Under the pieces are notes generated by a model that was not told where the DNA came from, did no database searches, and saw only the letters and a program-made list of their open reading frames with translations. A stretch of 64,000 nucleotides of DNA from Fistulifera solaris (lineage: Eukaryota; Bacillariophyta; Bacillariophyceae; Naviculales; Stauroneidaceae), in NCBI GenBank assembly GCA_030295235.1, contig AP026162.1, positions 434,001 through 498,000 of the forward strand. The letters are read 5' to 3'. The stretch's first letter is position 1, and the number at the start of each line of letters is the position of its first letter. The position numbers and the translations under genes are program-made. This document shows positions 10,960 to 22,900 of this stretch, in pieces.

Positions 10960-11689
10960 CTATTCTAGAGACTCAAATTGCCCTTTGGACCAGTGGCAAA
11001 CCAACTTCACTCGAAACTCTGCCAACTGGATACCGAACTGCGTAAGGAGTTTGCATTGCTCAACGGTGAGCTCGTCTCCTTCCTTGCAAATACTATACTC
11101 CTTCGGAACCAAAACAATTTTCCCATTCTTAATTTCCACAGGCATTCCAAGCTTTCTCAGTCCTTCCATCACACTCACTGGCTTATCATTCAGGTCCTCG
11201 TCCGTAATCGAGATAGTTCTGTGCGCGACGGCTCCAGCACGTGCAAAGTCGGGCTCCACCAACTTCTCAAAGTATTCTTCGACCTCTTTTCTAGACTTGG
11301 AAGTCAAAAGCAACCCCACGTTGGCGCCATTGATAAAGTTGGAGACGTGTTGCAAGTCCGTTTCATACTCGTCCGCATCGGATCGACCAAGGGCAATCTG
11401 CATCAATTTGTTCTTTCCCATGACAATTCGACTGTCAGCGAATTTCCAGCGGACATCCTTAAACTTTGTACTGCGCATATTTTCGTACTGGAAAACATAT
11501 AATCGATCGTATTGATCAATGTTGTCTCGTAGTGTCTGAATGAATGCAGATTTGTGATCACGAGTCGACCGTTTATCGGTTTGCGTCAAAGCGACTGTTA
11601 AAGAAACGACTTGAGCTCGGCGCTTTACTTCAACAACATTGAATCGCAATTGCGAACGTACCTGCCCTGTGTCTCTTAGATTTCGGCAT
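10960..11689 (-). CDS. MRT4: Ribosome assembly factor MRT4 (uL10-like)
   Basis: Nucleolar paralogue of P0/uL10 that holds the stalk site on pre-60S particles until it is exchanged for P0. A 28-nt first exon (11662-11689) encodes MPKSKRHRA. The intron is only 52 nt (11610-11661), and exon 2 is 10960-11609. The product is 225 aa. Diagnostic stretches are VVSLTVALTQTDKRSTRDHK, RLYVFQYENMRSTKFKDVR, RIVMGKNKLMQIALGRSDADEY, ANVGLLLTSK and EPDFARAGAVA. The C-terminus (LAEFRVKLVCHWSKGQFE) matches the family end, and the P0 acidic stalk tail is absent as expected. The initiator was placed by the family N-terminus MPKSKR; the ORF continuation upstream of exon 2 is intron sequence. Confidence 0.93.
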
Positions 11690-12166
11690 GGTTTACGAAG
11701 AAGCTATTGTCTTGGAAACAAATTGGCCAACAAAGAACTCGGTTGTTTTTGTTATTGTTTTCATGTCTCTTTGTCGAACCGCTTGACAACGAAAAACGAC
11801 GAAGCTTTGGTTGGTGCGGGGCGCGATGATCGCGCGTCATCGCGCGCAAATGTCGCTCTGTTCCTCCCATGCATCGCACAGGCACCCAAAAGCTTCTATT
11901 ATCACGTTCTAATTTATGGTCAAATTTCGCTACTGTCAGTTAGAATGAAGAGCTGAACAGAGTTCAAAGACAGGCAGACGAGAAACTCCGAATTGGTATT
12001 CACTCTAGCTTATGAAGTAGCGACTTATCGAAAACGGCACTAAATTCGGAGCGAGGAATGAATAGAGCGCCGCGGTCTTTTTCTTTTGGGCAACTGCCAT
12101 TTATGCTATTCAATACTTTTTAAAAATTAATATCATAAAATTGCCTTTGACTTTTGACAATCAAAG
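11690..12166. other. Intergenic region with GC-rich hairpin
   Basis: About 480 bp between divergent MRT4 and the sulfotransferase gene. It holds the inverted repeat at 11821-11845. The segment just before 12167 is AT-rich and probably the sulfotransferase 5' leader. Confidence 0.4.
11821..11845. repeat. Perfect 9-bp inverted repeat (hairpin)
   Basis: Arms GCGCGATGA (11821-11829) and TCATCGCGC (11837-11845) flank a 7-nt CG-rich loop, about 130 bp upstream of the MRT4 ATG. It could be a palindromic regulatory site or chance in a CG-rich patch. Confidence 0.5.
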
Positions 12167-13141
12167 ATGCCAAAAGAGGACTTCCAAGACAAATGCGTTT
12201 CTCAAGCTGTGCTAGACCTTCGGAAGAGGTTAAGTTGTTTTGAAACGGAGGAAGGTAGATTGAAAGGGATCAACTATCAACCTCGACCCGATGATGTTGC
12301 CATATCCACAACTCCGAAAGCGGGAACGACTTGGATGCAGCAAATTTGTCATCAGATTCGATCTGCGGATATAGGGGGTGATATGTCGTTCGATGAAATA
12401 AGTAGAGTTGTCCCCTGGATTGAGCTTGCATTTGATCAGCAGCAAGATCTCGAGGCGCCTCAGTTTGGACACGACGAAGGAAAGCCAAGGATATTTAAAA
12501 CGCACTTATGGGCGGATCACTGTCCTCCTTTTCCGAAAATCATCAATGTCGTTCGTGATCCCTTCGATGTTGTTGTCAGTTTTTACCGCTTCTTTGAGGG
12601 GTGGTTTTTTGAGCCGGGCACGATTTCCTTGGACACTTTTGCTGCAGAATTTTGGCTCGGACGTGGTGCTCCTGAGAGCAACATGAAAGCAGCATCTTAT
12701 TTTCACCATCTTATCTCGTGGTACACCCGAAAGGATGATCCAAAGGTTTTGATTATTTTCTTCGAGGATCTCAAAGAAGACCTGGAGAACCAAGTGCATC
12801 GAATATGCAAATTTCTTTCCAACGAACAACATGATTTTGCAAAATCAGAAGTAGTCAAACTAGCTACTGAGCGATCTACTTTTGAGTTCATGAAGAGGCA
12901 CGAATCTCACTTTGACGAGAAATTATCTAAAATTTACCGGAACGAAGCTTGTTTTCTCCCGAAAGACGCTGGCATGCAGTCGAGCAAGTTAGTCAACGGT
13001 AAGATTGGAGATGGAAAGTATCAACTAGGTGAATCGGTACGCCAGCGAATCCATGATAAATGGAAGGAGATTGTAGAACCTGTCACTGGATGTACGACCT
13101 ACGAAGAACTGAGAGAACAATTTAGAAATTCAGCATTTTAA
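12167..13141 (+). CDS. Cytosolic-type sulfotransferase (Sulfotransfer_1)
   Basis: A 324-aa PAPS-dependent sulfotransferase. The 5'-phosphosulfate-binding loop TTPKAGTTW (48-56) and the 3'-phosphate-binding segment RDPFDVVVSFYRF (130-142) are intact, and YFHHLISWY and EDLKED fit the SULT fold. KTHLW provides the likely catalytic-region histidine. The C-terminal RxGxxGDW-type motif is replaced by NGKIGDGKYQL, a variant also seen in algal members. No signal peptide or membrane segment is visible, so a cytosolic small-molecule sulfotransferase is likely; the acceptor is unknown. There are no introns. It is convergent with NDUFS5, with only about 50 bp between stop codons. Confidence 0.87.
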   Translation: MPKEDFQDKCVSQAVLDLRKRLSCFETEEGRLKGINYQPRPDDVAISTTPKAGTTWMQQICHQIRSADIGGDMSFDEISRVVPWIELAFDQQQDLEAPQFGHDEGKPRIFKTHLWADHCPPFPKIINVVRDPFDVVVSFYRFFEGWFFEPGTISLDTFAAEFWLGRGAPESNMKAASYFHHLISWYTRKDDPKVLIIFFEDLKEDLENQVHRICKFLSNEQHDFAKSEVVKLATERSTFEFMKRHESHFDEKLSKIYRNEACFLPKDAGMQSSKLVNGKIGDGKYQLGESVRQRIHDKWKEIVEPVTGCTTYEELREQFRNSAF

Positions 13142-13194
13142 ACTAGATATTTATCTAGAGTCATTCAACACCTCCAACAGGGTTACATCTTAAT

Positions 13195-13517
13195 TTAATG
13201 CGCGTGTTTTCCGTGTTTCGCTTCGTATGCCTGTTTGGCTTCTTCCAAGAGAACAGCTTTTACACGCGTTAATTCTTTTCGACTGTGCAGGCACTCGAAG
13301 TAATCTTGACGCCGATCGGAGCAAGGTTTTGAGTCCTTTCCCTCAGTAAGAAGCGTCTTTTGGTATTCGTGCTAACGAAGAATAGTCATGAGAGACAGCG
13401 AAAATCGATTTAGAGTGAAAACGAAGAGCAAAAATCACGTACCTGGCACTCCAAGAGGTCATGATAGAAGCCGTAGCATCGGCCAGTAGTACCGCGTACA
13501 CCCATTCCGCTTGCCAT
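13195..13517 (-). CDS. NDUFS5: Mitochondrial complex I subunit NDUFS5 (15 kDa, twin CX9C)
   Basis: A short two-exon gene. Exon 1 is 13443-13517 (MASGMGVRGTTGRCYGFYHDLLECQ), a 71-nt GT-AG intron is 13372-13442, and exon 2 is 13195-13371 with a TAA stop. The product is 83 aa. It has two CX9C motifs: CYGFYHDLLEC in exon 1 and CSDRRQDYFEC in exon 2, the latter followed by LHSRKELTRVKAVLLEE. This matches plant and animal NDUFS5 (CX9C, then ECLHxxKE, basic helix, His-rich end). Such proteins are imported into the intermembrane space by MIA40 oxidative folding and sit on the complex I membrane arm. Neither exon is long enough to show as a convincing ORF alone. Confidence 0.85.
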
Positions 13518-13949
13518 ATTTTTTTTTTTATTTCAAAGTAAGTTAAAAAAAATTCCGTGATCAACCAATATCCTCAACAGAATATCGGCTTGAAAGTGAA
13601 CTTGTAAAGAAGGATAACAGAATACAACAGCAACAATAAATAATAATAATGGCATCATGGCGATCATGCGTTTATTTATTTGCAGCACAAATAATCATGA
13701 GATGTCCCACCACCTTTAGTATACAACAATGTGTATATTACTTTTTCAGTCCTTAAATATTGAAACCGCATGGACAGGGCAAGCCTACTGCTTTCTAAAT
13801 GTCTCCACTGACGTCTGACGCATTTTCTGCAAACTCATAACCCATTCTCTGACTCTTGATGGTCCGCGTTCGTTGTGATGGTTGTGCCCGCAGTTCGTCT
13901 TGTTCATGCTGTTGATGTTGTTTCTACAATCACTTGTTATTTACTGACA
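13518..13949. other. Intergenic region between divergent NDUFS5 and bL28
   Basis: About 430 bp, AT-rich, with an oligo-T run just upstream of the NDUFS5 ATG and a short TAA/TAAT-rich stretch near 13630-13655. I see no gene. Confidence 0.4.
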
Positions 13950-14429
13950 ATGAAGAGCTTCCTTTCCTTAATCCTTGCCGCCTTGGCGGTTATCCAAGTT
14001 CAATCCTTTACTGGATACACCCCTGTCTTCGGAGCGGGCCAGAAAGTATGTATTTTCGATCAGCGATTGTTATCTTTCAAAGCCGTACTTTTACTCGAGG
14101 CATTACTTCAAAGTCGTGTTTATTTCGTATTATTTACTTACGCTTGTTGAATATCTTAGACGCAGAATGGATCGAACATGCAGATGCGAGCGCGAGTTTG
14201 TGACTTGTTGGGAAAGACACCCAACCGTCAAGCACGTGTTGTTACCTTCTCCCACAAGCGCAACAAGAAGGTTCAGGAAGTCAACTTGCAATGGAAACGA
14301 TTCTTTTCTGAGGAGTTGAACCGTAATGTGCGACTTCGTTTGAGCACCAAGGGAATCAAGACTGTCAACAAGTACGGAAGTATTGATAAGGCTGCCAAGA
14401 AGTTCGAATTGGACCTTGCCAAATTCTAA
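13950..14429 (+). CDS. RPL28: Plastid 50S ribosomal protein bL28
   Basis: Exon 1 is 13950-14045 (32 codons), a 114-nt intron is 14046-14159, and exon 2 is 14160-14429. The product is 121 aa. The leader MKSFLSLILAALAVIQVQS is a classic signal peptide followed by Phe (S/F cleavage), the bipartite diatom plastid-targeting pattern. The mature part begins MRARVCDLLGKTPNRQARVVTFSH and continues NLQWKRFFSEELNRNVRLRLSTKGIKT, diagnostic for bL28. bL28 contributes to late large-subunit assembly. The ATG at 13950 is chosen because the upstream frame lacks leader-like sequence. Its 3' end faces the ribonucleotide reductase 3' end. Confidence 0.92.
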
Positions 14430-14515
14430 AAAAATACTATCAGTTTAGAATATATGGTCGCGTCTCAAGGTTTCGGTTATTCAAACGTACATCGTCTATT
14501 TTATATGAAAAAGAC

Positions 14516-17197
14516 CTATGACTGGCATGTGATGCACACATCATCGCGTTCGGCGTCTTCAATGTTTGCATACAAACTATTCGTTGCACCTTTCTCCACC
14601 GTGTATTGAATGGCGTTCACTGCTGGTTTCGTTCGTAGGTAGTACATCCCTGTCTTTAATCCTTTCTTCCACGCGTAAAAATGCATAGCAGTTAGCTTGT
14701 CAACCGTAGGATCAGCGATGAAAAGATTGAGAGACTGACTCTGGTCAATGAATTTGCCCCGATCAGCAGCCATGTCAATGATGTCTTTCATCTTGATTTC
14801 CCACACTGTCTTGTACAGATCCTTTAGACGATCGGGTATCTCGGGGATGTTTTGAACAGATCCGCCGTCTCGCATCATTTGATTGCGTACAGAAGGAGTC
14901 CAGAGACCTCTGTCGGTCAGGTCTTGAAGTAGGTGTGGGTTGGCCATAATGAACTCACCTGCTCGCACTCTTCGAAGGTAGAGATTGGAACTAAAGGGTT
15001 CAAAGCATTCATTCACACCCAAGATTTGCGACGTTGAAGCAGTTGGCATCGGTGCAAGAAGGAGTGAGTTCCTCAAGCCGGTAGACATGATGCGTTCTCG
15101 AAGTCTCCTCCAATCATATCCACCATTCGTTGAGACCTCGTCTTCATACTTTTGAATCTTTTGCTGCTGGTGACCTTGCTTCCCATATCTGTGGCTTGGC
15201 GTTTGATCATCGTCTAAACCCCAAAAATTGAACTGCAGCTTTCCTTGACTTGCAGGACTACCTCCAAAGGAACTGTACGGACCTTCAGCTTCAGCCAGTT
15301 CGGCACTAGCCTCCAACGCGGCATTATAGATCGTTTCGAATATGGCTTCGTTCAATTCTTTCGCTTGCTGGGAAGTAAATGGCAACCCGAGACGCAGAAA
15401 TGCATCTGCTAGACCGGATACACCGATTCCGATCGGGCGATGATTCATGTTTGATGTGCGGGCTCCTTCCACTGGATAGCTGTTGACGTCAATGATTTTG
15501 TTGAGGTTACGGGTGACAACTTTCGTGGCACGATGCAGTGCTGCGTGGTCAAAGAAAAGCGCTACCCGAGTCGGGGTTACTTGACCCTATAGGGCCACGA
15601 TCCGTCACAACAAACTTCGACAAACAGATACTTGCAAGGTTGCAAACAGCTACTTCTTCTGGGCTTGTGTACTGGACAATTTCCGTGCAAAGATTACTGC
15701 ACTGGATGGTTCCAAGATTCTTCTGGTTACTCTTCGTGTTGCACGAATCCTTGTACAACATGTATGGCGTACCTGTTTCGATTTGAGACTCTAATATGGC
15801 ACTCCAAAGTTCGCGTGCTCTGATTTGCTTGACAAAGCGACCTTCCCTTTCGTATCCCTCGTATAACTCTTCAAATGCGCTGCCGTACTGTTCGGGTAAA
15901 CCAGGGCATTGTCGAGGGCACATCAGACTCCACATTCCATCTTCCTCAACACGTTTCATAAACAGATCGGGAATCCAAAGCGCATAGAACAAGTCTCGTG
16001 CCCGATGCTCTTCTTTTCCGTGATTTTTCTTGAGATTCAACACATCAAAGATATCAGAATGCCATGGTTCCAGGTAGACAGCAAAAGCTCCCGGCCGCTT
16101 GCCCCCGCCCTGGTCAACGTAACGACTCGTAGCATCGTAAACTCGGAGCATTGGCACCAAGCCATTCGAAACTCCGCGCGTACCACGAATTGGGGTTCCC
16201 CGGGCCCGGATATTGTGAACGGACAGGCCAATACCTCCGGCTGATTTGGAGATTACCGCACACCTCTTGAGGGTGTCGTATATCCCCGAAATCGAATCGT
16301 CACTCATTTGTACAAGGAAGCACGAGGAGAGTTGAGGATGCGTTGTACCTGAGTGAAAGAGCGTCGGTGAAGCATGCGTAAAGAATCCTCGACTCAGAAA
16401 ATCGTAAGTCTCAAACGCGGCCTTCAAATTCGCGTCTTCATTTAGTCGGTTGGGATCGCAGCAATGAATCCCGAGAGCGACCCTCATGAGAAGATATTGT
16501 GGTCGCTCTATAATCCTATTCGTATCTGTTTTCAGCAAATAGGCCCGCTCAAGAGTTTTGAAGCCGAAGTAAGTCAGGTCGAGGTCTCGCTGGTGTTGGA
16601 TCTGAGCATCAATTTCGGGCCCCCTCCGTCGCACCAAGTCCACCAACATCGGATTAATGAAGCTTTCTTCATCTTCTTCAGATAACACTTGAATTGCTTT
16701 GGAAAATGTGTTGGGCGTACTTTTGTGATTTTGTGTTATCACAATACGAGCTGCCAATCGCGCGTAATCGGGGTGTTGTGTGGACAAACTAGCTGCCGAC
16801 TCTGCAGCGAGGATATCCATTTCATGTGTTGTCACTTTAGGGTAAATCCCTCTGACGATTGAGTCCGTCAGTGACTGTAAATTAACGAACTGCAAGTTCA
16901 AGCCTTCGGATAGATCCTTCAGTCTGCGGTACACCTTGTTGGGGTCCATTTTTTCCAAACTTCCATCTCGTTTTGTTACACAATAGTCCTCGTCGGGTAA
17001 AGCCAAGCCGTCTGTCGGGTCGTTGAAGAGAAACAAACTTGGGCTAGCATCTCCGCTTTCATCGCTGTGATGTGAATTCTGTGTTGGTCTGCTTGGAAAG
17101 AATGGTGTAAACTGGGAGCGATCCCCTCCGACGCCGTGGTAAAGACGGGCAGTAAAAAGGCCGATACAAATGATAATAGACGACGCATTTTAGTCAT
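14516..17197 (-). CDS. RNR1: Ribonucleoside-diphosphate reductase large subunit (frameshifts)
   Basis: Class Ia RNR alpha subunit, which reduces NDPs to dNDPs. The N-terminal ATP-cone ([28 protein letters not shown]…), [25 protein letters not shown] with the active-site Cys, [46 protein letters not shown] (NxCxE plus the partner Cys) and the C-terminal redox pair CITC near the end are all present. The frame changes near 15550-15570, just before the conserved [18 protein letters not shown] (one extra base or two missing). The ATP-cone frame has no ATG upstream of it. One added base in the A5 run at plus 17154-17158 joins it to the ATG at 17197, giving a hydrophobic leader [15 protein letters not shown]; this N-terminus is uncertain. 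The corrected length is about 893 aa. Confidence 0.9.
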
Positions 17198-17366
17198 GCA
17201 ATGACCCTCGCTTCGATTCACGAGAAAGACACGGGCAGTAGAGAAATAGCGTTTTGACTAGTTGTTCTTATAGAATACTTGTTAAGCATTCAGCGGTAAC
17301 TTTGATGGTGCTGGGCGGTTTATTTATTTTTTTATTTATTAAGAAATGCTTTTATTCGTCGCGATG

Positions 17367-17624
17367 TCAAAATGCGTGATGATGAAGCACGTGTCGCACC
17401 GCATATAAAGTTACTAAAGACCATATAGTGCAACAACGGCAAAGAACCGCGGAGGCGAAGGAGTAGTAACACGCGTTTATCGCGTACTCCATGGTCAAGA
17501 TGATCAACTGATCTTTTCTAAAAAGAGCTAAAGTTGTTTGGGACTTCATTACTTGCGAATACCTTTCGATCCACAAGTCAAAAACCGGCTCGGATGTTTT
17601 TTCTTCTAATTTACTATCGTCCAT
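17367..17624 (-). CDS. Small uncharacterised ORF, possible membrane protein
   Basis: An 85-codon ORF with an ATG at 17624. The N-terminal third is charged (MDDSKLEEKTSEPVFDLWIERY), followed by LALFRKDQLIILTMEYAINACYYSFASAV and a Cys/Leu-rich segment that could be one membrane helix, ending in His residues. It lies alone in the 880-bp gap between RNR1 and ATP23. I recognise no family. It could be a genuine small protein, a first exon, or chance. Confidence 0.3.
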   Translation of the reverse strand: MDDSKLEEKTSEPVFDLWIERYSQVMKSQTTLALFRKDQLIILTMEYAINACYYSFASAVLCRCCTIWSLVTLYAVRHVLHHHAF

Positions 17625-18078
17625 AGTGTTGTCCGTTTTTCAGCCGGACTGGATTTAGAGCCACGAGATAAAACCGTGGAGACAAAAGGAGTCCAAGCAA
17701 ACAAGGTCCGTTTTGCTAGGTAAAGTTGCTTAGATTAGTATGTAATGCATTTTATTAGCACTAACAATGCCCTTTTCATTATACGTCGAAAAGCATCGCG
17801 AATGGTTGCCGTGAATTAATTTACTATGGGACAAAGTGTTGATTCAGCGCATCCACGACTGCACACATCTCTGTCATGAAACGCGGCGAAGAAAATGACG
17901 GCGGGTGCGGGTATGCGACGGCGATGATAGAAGAGATCATTATTATTTATGATGGTGATGATGATTGATACGGAGTAATCAATACGAAGTAGTTCCTTTT
18001 AAAGGGGTGTTCCAAGTAATAGAGTCGTATCAGGACACAAAAGACAATCGAGATAGGTGTAAGACAAGCGCTGAGAAA
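17625..18078. other. Intergenic stretch upstream of ATP23
   Basis: About 450 bp. A plus-strand frame is open from 17965 into ATP23 but has no ATG before 18079. I see nothing specific. Confidence 0.4.
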
Positions 18079-18789
18079 ATGACGCAATCGCCGCCCCAGA
18101 CTACAGCACAGCCAGTTCGAGAAGATGAAAAAGAATCGGCACGACTGTGCAATCAATGGGTGGAGAATGCACTTACTAAAAACAAATCCATCCAATTCCT
18201 TGTACAGCATTTAGTAGATTCTGGCTGTCAGCCACCTGATCGCTTCATTCGATGTATGTCTTGCGAAGAACCCGCCGCAGGTGGATTCGGCATGGTCGAA
18301 GAAGTTGTTCTGAAGACAAACAACAAGTTAGAATTGAAAGAGCAGTGCCATCGCTCTCTGCAAGACTTGCAGGATCAGATTCAACGCGAAAAGGAAGGCA
18401 CGTCGTCACTCAAATTAAACCCGGAAATTTACATTTGCCAGCAATACATGGAAAATGAACTCATGACACACAAAACGATTGCCCATGAACTCATCCACGC
18501 GATCGACATTTGTCGGACCAAGATGGATCCGATACGAAATTGCATACATCTTGCCTGTACCGAAATTCGAGCAGAGAACCTATCGGGGGAATGCTCTTTT
18601 TGGAAGGAACTTCCGCGCATGGAGAAGTACGCGGGGCATGGAAAAGAGTGCGTGCGGAGACGAGCCATTCTATCGGTGCGAGCCAATCCGAATTGTACAA
18701 AGCGAGCCGAAGAATACGTCGATGCATGTATGGATCGTTGCTTTCAAGACGTATATCCCTTTGATCGACATCCTAACTTGAGAGATTAG
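18079..18789 (+). CDS. ATP23: Mitochondrial inner membrane protease ATP23
   Basis: A 236-aa zinc metalloprotease/chaperone of the mitochondrial intermembrane space, which in yeast processes Atp6 and assists F1Fo assembly. The metal site is HELIHAIDICR (HExxH at 136-140). Family signatures follow: HLACTEIRAENLSGECSF, HGKECVRRRAILSV, CMDRCFQDVYPFDRHPNL. Numerous conserved Cys (DSGCQPPDRFIRCMSCEEPAAGGF) fit MIA-dependent folding. The start is the ATG at 18079, since the frame upstream lacks an ATG and the family begins close to this point. There are no introns. Confidence 0.93.
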   Translation: MTQSPPQTTAQPVREDEKESARLCNQWVENALTKNKSIQFLVQHLVDSGCQPPDRFIRCMSCEEPAAGGFGMVEEVVLKTNNKLELKEQCHRSLQDLQDQIQREKEGTSSLKLNPEIYICQQYMENELMTHKTIAHELIHAIDICRTKMDPIRNCIHLACTEIRAENLSGECSFWKELPRMEKYAGHGKECVRRRAILSVRANPNCTKRAEEYVDACMDRCFQDVYPFDRHPNLRD

Positions 18790-18928
18790 TTTGATGGTAA
18801 TCTTATAGATACTTGCTAGAGATAGATTTGTGTCTTTCGAAATCATTTCTCTCAATAATGAGAACTGTAAAACAAATACTGCGCTTCCTTAAGCAAATAG
18901 GCTTTTTCAATGAGTGCTAGTTTAAGGT

Positions 18929-19843
<915 letters not shown>

Positions 19844-21585
19844 ATGTTCACGTGCAGCTATTTAGACTTCTCGAGTCGTGGAGATGATCGTCCGGTCGAA
19901 TTGATGATTTTTACCTGGGTATTTTATATCATTCTTCCGCCAGCCATTCTTGCACTAGCCATTACACAGAACTTATTCGTGACTGTGGTCGCTGCTTTGA
20001 CGCTTCCGTCACTTGCCATTTGCCAGGGGGGCGATTGGTATTTTGAAATACCGTTACTTCTTCGGAGACGCTCCTCATCCTTTGACTCCGAGTCATGGTG
20101 TTGTCGTAGTTCAATCAGAAGACGAAAATGATCTGGCAAGCGGTAACTCTGACGATGAAACCTCTCAGTCGCAATGTCATGGCGAGGAATACAGGGCCGC
20201 CCTCTTCCTCTACGAGATCCTCCGCGGTGCCTACAAGCCGCACTGCAACAACCTCCGATTCGTGTATTGGTGATTGGAGATTCTTTGGCGATTGGCGTGG
20301 GTCAGAGCAAGTCGGCAACTCCAATATTACCAGAGGCGATTAGTAAAACTATTTCGAAGAAGCTGGGCGGGCGAATTGTTTATTGGAGTTGTCACGGAGC
20401 CCCGGGTGCGTCGACCGGATGGATTGTGAGAGAAATTGAACGAGGAATTAAGTTTGAAAAACAAAACGATTCGAAGCAGTCAACTATCGAGGATGATGAC
20501 GACTCGATCGCTCTAGATCAATTTTGTAAACCGAGTTGCAGCGACACTGATTCCAGTTCGGATGAATCTTCATCTTGTGACGAGACGTCCGAACCGTGCT
20601 CGTCGTCTCGGCGCAGTGATAACGAGGAGGACTCTGCAACTCTTAGTCAATGGAGAGAGATTTTAGCAGAGCATCGAAAACGCTTTGATCAGTCTGATTC
20701 ACTGGGGCCTTATGACATTGTTGTTGCGGTGACTGGCTCGAATGATCTAAAGAGTGCATGTTTTCCGTTTCTACTTAGAGGAGAAGATATTGAATTTCGA
20801 AGGCAGGCGAGAGAAAGAGGTGGTAGCTATACGCAAGAGCTGCGGCGGCTTCTTGAATCATTGAACGATACGATGCAACGACAGTTTGAAACAATCCGTC
20901 TTCAAGTGGAAGTTGCCAAGGATTCTGTGCTCGAAAAGGTCGGAGAAACGTTTGAGTATATTTCACCTGGTAGCAGCCAACGACTTCCGAGTCCCAGTCA
21001 AAAGAAGGCAATCCACGGTATGCATCAAGAGAAAGCGACCAGAATCAGCCTACTATGAGCAATCAATCATCGCGACAAGAATCCAGAAGTCGCCCTTTGG
21101 TTGTTCTCCCGGGAATGTGTGCACGCGCCGTCCCTTCTTTTCAAATATTGCCATTGAAATTTCTCTCTGTTCCGAGCGTGGACATAATGGATATGCATAA
21201 GCGAAATTTCGCGAAAGCAAATGAAGGAGACGTCATGTTCGTTCCGGCCCCGTCCATTCATAATCTTGCAGAATATCAAAACCGAAAAGGCGAAATATGG
21301 TCGCAGAAAGATACAGAAAATACGATTCTAGCGCTTCGTGATATATCGAAAAGAGACAGGCGGCGCATTGAGCGTGACATGAGCCGCTATTACCGGGAGA
21401 AGGCGGATGCTGTGGATCGAAGTATCGCTTCTCGATTTTCGTGGCTGTACTTGCATATGCCAGCCAATGAGATGTTCTCTGTGGATCAAGTTCATCCTTG
21501 CGACGAATGCTATGACTGCTGGGGACGGTTGATTGGAAATGCCATTTCAGATGAGCTACTTTCGAAAAAGAAACTAGCCAGCTAG
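19844..21585 (+). CDS. Membrane-anchored SGNH/GDSL-type hydrolase (three frameshifts)
   Basis: Starts MFTCSYLDFSSRGDDRPVELM. Two adjacent membrane helices follow (about residues 25-70). The hydrolase domain begins PIRVLVIGDSLAIGVGQSKS, the SGNH block I Ser in GDSL, continues GRIVYWSCHGAPGASTGWIVREIE, has IVVAVTGSNDLK (block III GxND) and ends with MFSVDQVHPCDECYDCWG, supplying the DxxH catalytic pair. A Ser/Asp/Glu-rich acidic insert separates blocks II and III. Frames change at the G6 run 20026-20031 (extra base), near 20250 (missing base) and in the A4 run 21000-21003 (missing base). The corrected length is about 580 aa. The substrate is unknown; acyl-ester or sugar-acetyl hydrolysis is typical. 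Confidence 0.75.
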
Positions 21586-22219
21586 GTTGCCGCTCATGAC
21601 CTGCTGAACGGAGTTCCTAATTTGCCTCAATCGCCTCATACGGACGCCTTGAATGGATGTTCTGTACATTTGATTTAACGATTGAGCTGCATGCGGATGA
21701 ATCATCCACGCCTTGTAATTCTTTCTATTGTAAGATACATTTGATACTTAAGTCCGTTCAAATCACATTAGCAATGTCATCTAAGTCCATTCATTGATTA
21801 ACATGACGACCTTGCATATGGTAATTAGATGTTTATATGTACAAATAACGCTGTAAGCTTAAATGATGACGTTAATTCGGGCAACATTTAGTTTAAAAGC
21901 TAAGCTTCATAGACTAGACCCCAGCAAAAATGTTCACAGCTATAGCCCTGACTACTCTTGGCGCCATAGTTCAATACAGTGTTCTTTCAAATTTCGAGCG
22001 AGCGCTATGCGACACTATTGACGGTTCATAATATAGCATCTTCAAAGCATCTTTCTGGTTTTACGTTTTCGTCCCTGCTTCGCGTCGACCCGCGAACTTT
22101 GAAGTTGAAAGCGTAAAGATCGCAGATCGAGGTCGCGTCACTTCGAGCACGATTTTACTTCTCGCTTTTCTTTTCCCAATCTCTCGAGATCCTACAACAT
22201 CGTAACAACAAGAATCACC
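21586..22219. other. Intergenic region, promoter of the FCP gene
   Basis: About 630 bp. It should carry the regulatory region of the light-harvesting gene. The last 100 bp before the ATG is pyrimidine-rich in patches. I cannot assign elements with confidence. Confidence 0.35.
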
Positions 22220-22900
22220 ATGAAGACCGCTATCCTTGCTTCCCTTATCGCCAGTGCCGCCGCCTTTGCTCCCAGTGAGCAGAAGGCTCGCACTTCGGTC
22301 GCCACTCAGATGTCGTCGTTCGAGAACGAGCTCGGTGTGACTCGTCCGTTGGGCCTCTACGATCCTCTTGGCTTGTTGAAGAACGCCGATGAAGCTAAGT
22401 TCAACCGCCTTCGATTTGTTGAGCTCAAACACGGCCGTATTTCTATGCTTGCTGTTGTTGGATACCTTGCCACCAAATGCGGAAACCGTCTCCCTGGTGA
22501 GATCGCCTTCGGCACCAAGTTCAGCGATATTGGCGATGGATTCACTGCTTTGACACAGATCCCCAAGGCTGGTCTTCTCCAGATTCTTTTCTTCATTGGT
22601 CTTTTGGAGACCTCCTTCATGAAGGCATGGATCCCTGGTGAGACTGTTGGTGACTTCCGCAACGGATACATCGACTTTGGCTGGGACTCGTTCAGCCCCG
22701 AAGAAAAGACACGTCAATACAACGCGGAAATCAACCAGGGCCGTGCCGCCATGATGGGTATTCTCGGTAAGAACTCACTTTGTGTCTTTTGTTTGCTATT
22801 TATTTGTGCGTGGATCTAATGAACTTTTTACTTTTCAGGACTTATGGTTCACGATCAGTTGGGCAACGTCGACGACCTCATTCCCTTCAAACTTGTCTAA
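22220..22900 (+). CDS. LHCF: Fucoxanthin-chlorophyll a/c light-harvesting protein (Lhcf type)
   Basis: Exon 1 is 22220-22766, a 72-nt intron is 22767-22838 (GTAAGA…TTTTCAG), and exon 2 is 22839-22900. The product is 202 aa. The leader MKTAILASLIASAAAFAP has the ASA(A)FAP motif that directs proteins through the diatom plastid membranes. The two related LHC helices carry the chlorophyll-binding Glu/Arg pairs: ELKHGRISMLAVVGY (helix 1) and EINQGRAAMMGILGL (helix 3). The middle helix is LLQILFFIGLLETSFM, and VGDFRNGYIDFGWDSF is typical of Lhcf. It works as a thylakoid peripheral antenna. The intron sits inside helix 3. No frameshift is seen. Confidence 0.96.

Noticed and set aside
10649-11515. 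Long plus-strand ORF of 288 codons
   Set aside because: It lies antisense to the well-conserved MRT4 gene and has no recognisable domain; its length follows from MRT4 codon bias.
15549-15600. A 40-nt GT-AG intron that would restore the RNR1 frame
   Set aside because: It would remove the conserved FDHAALH segment, so a one-base error fits better than an intron.
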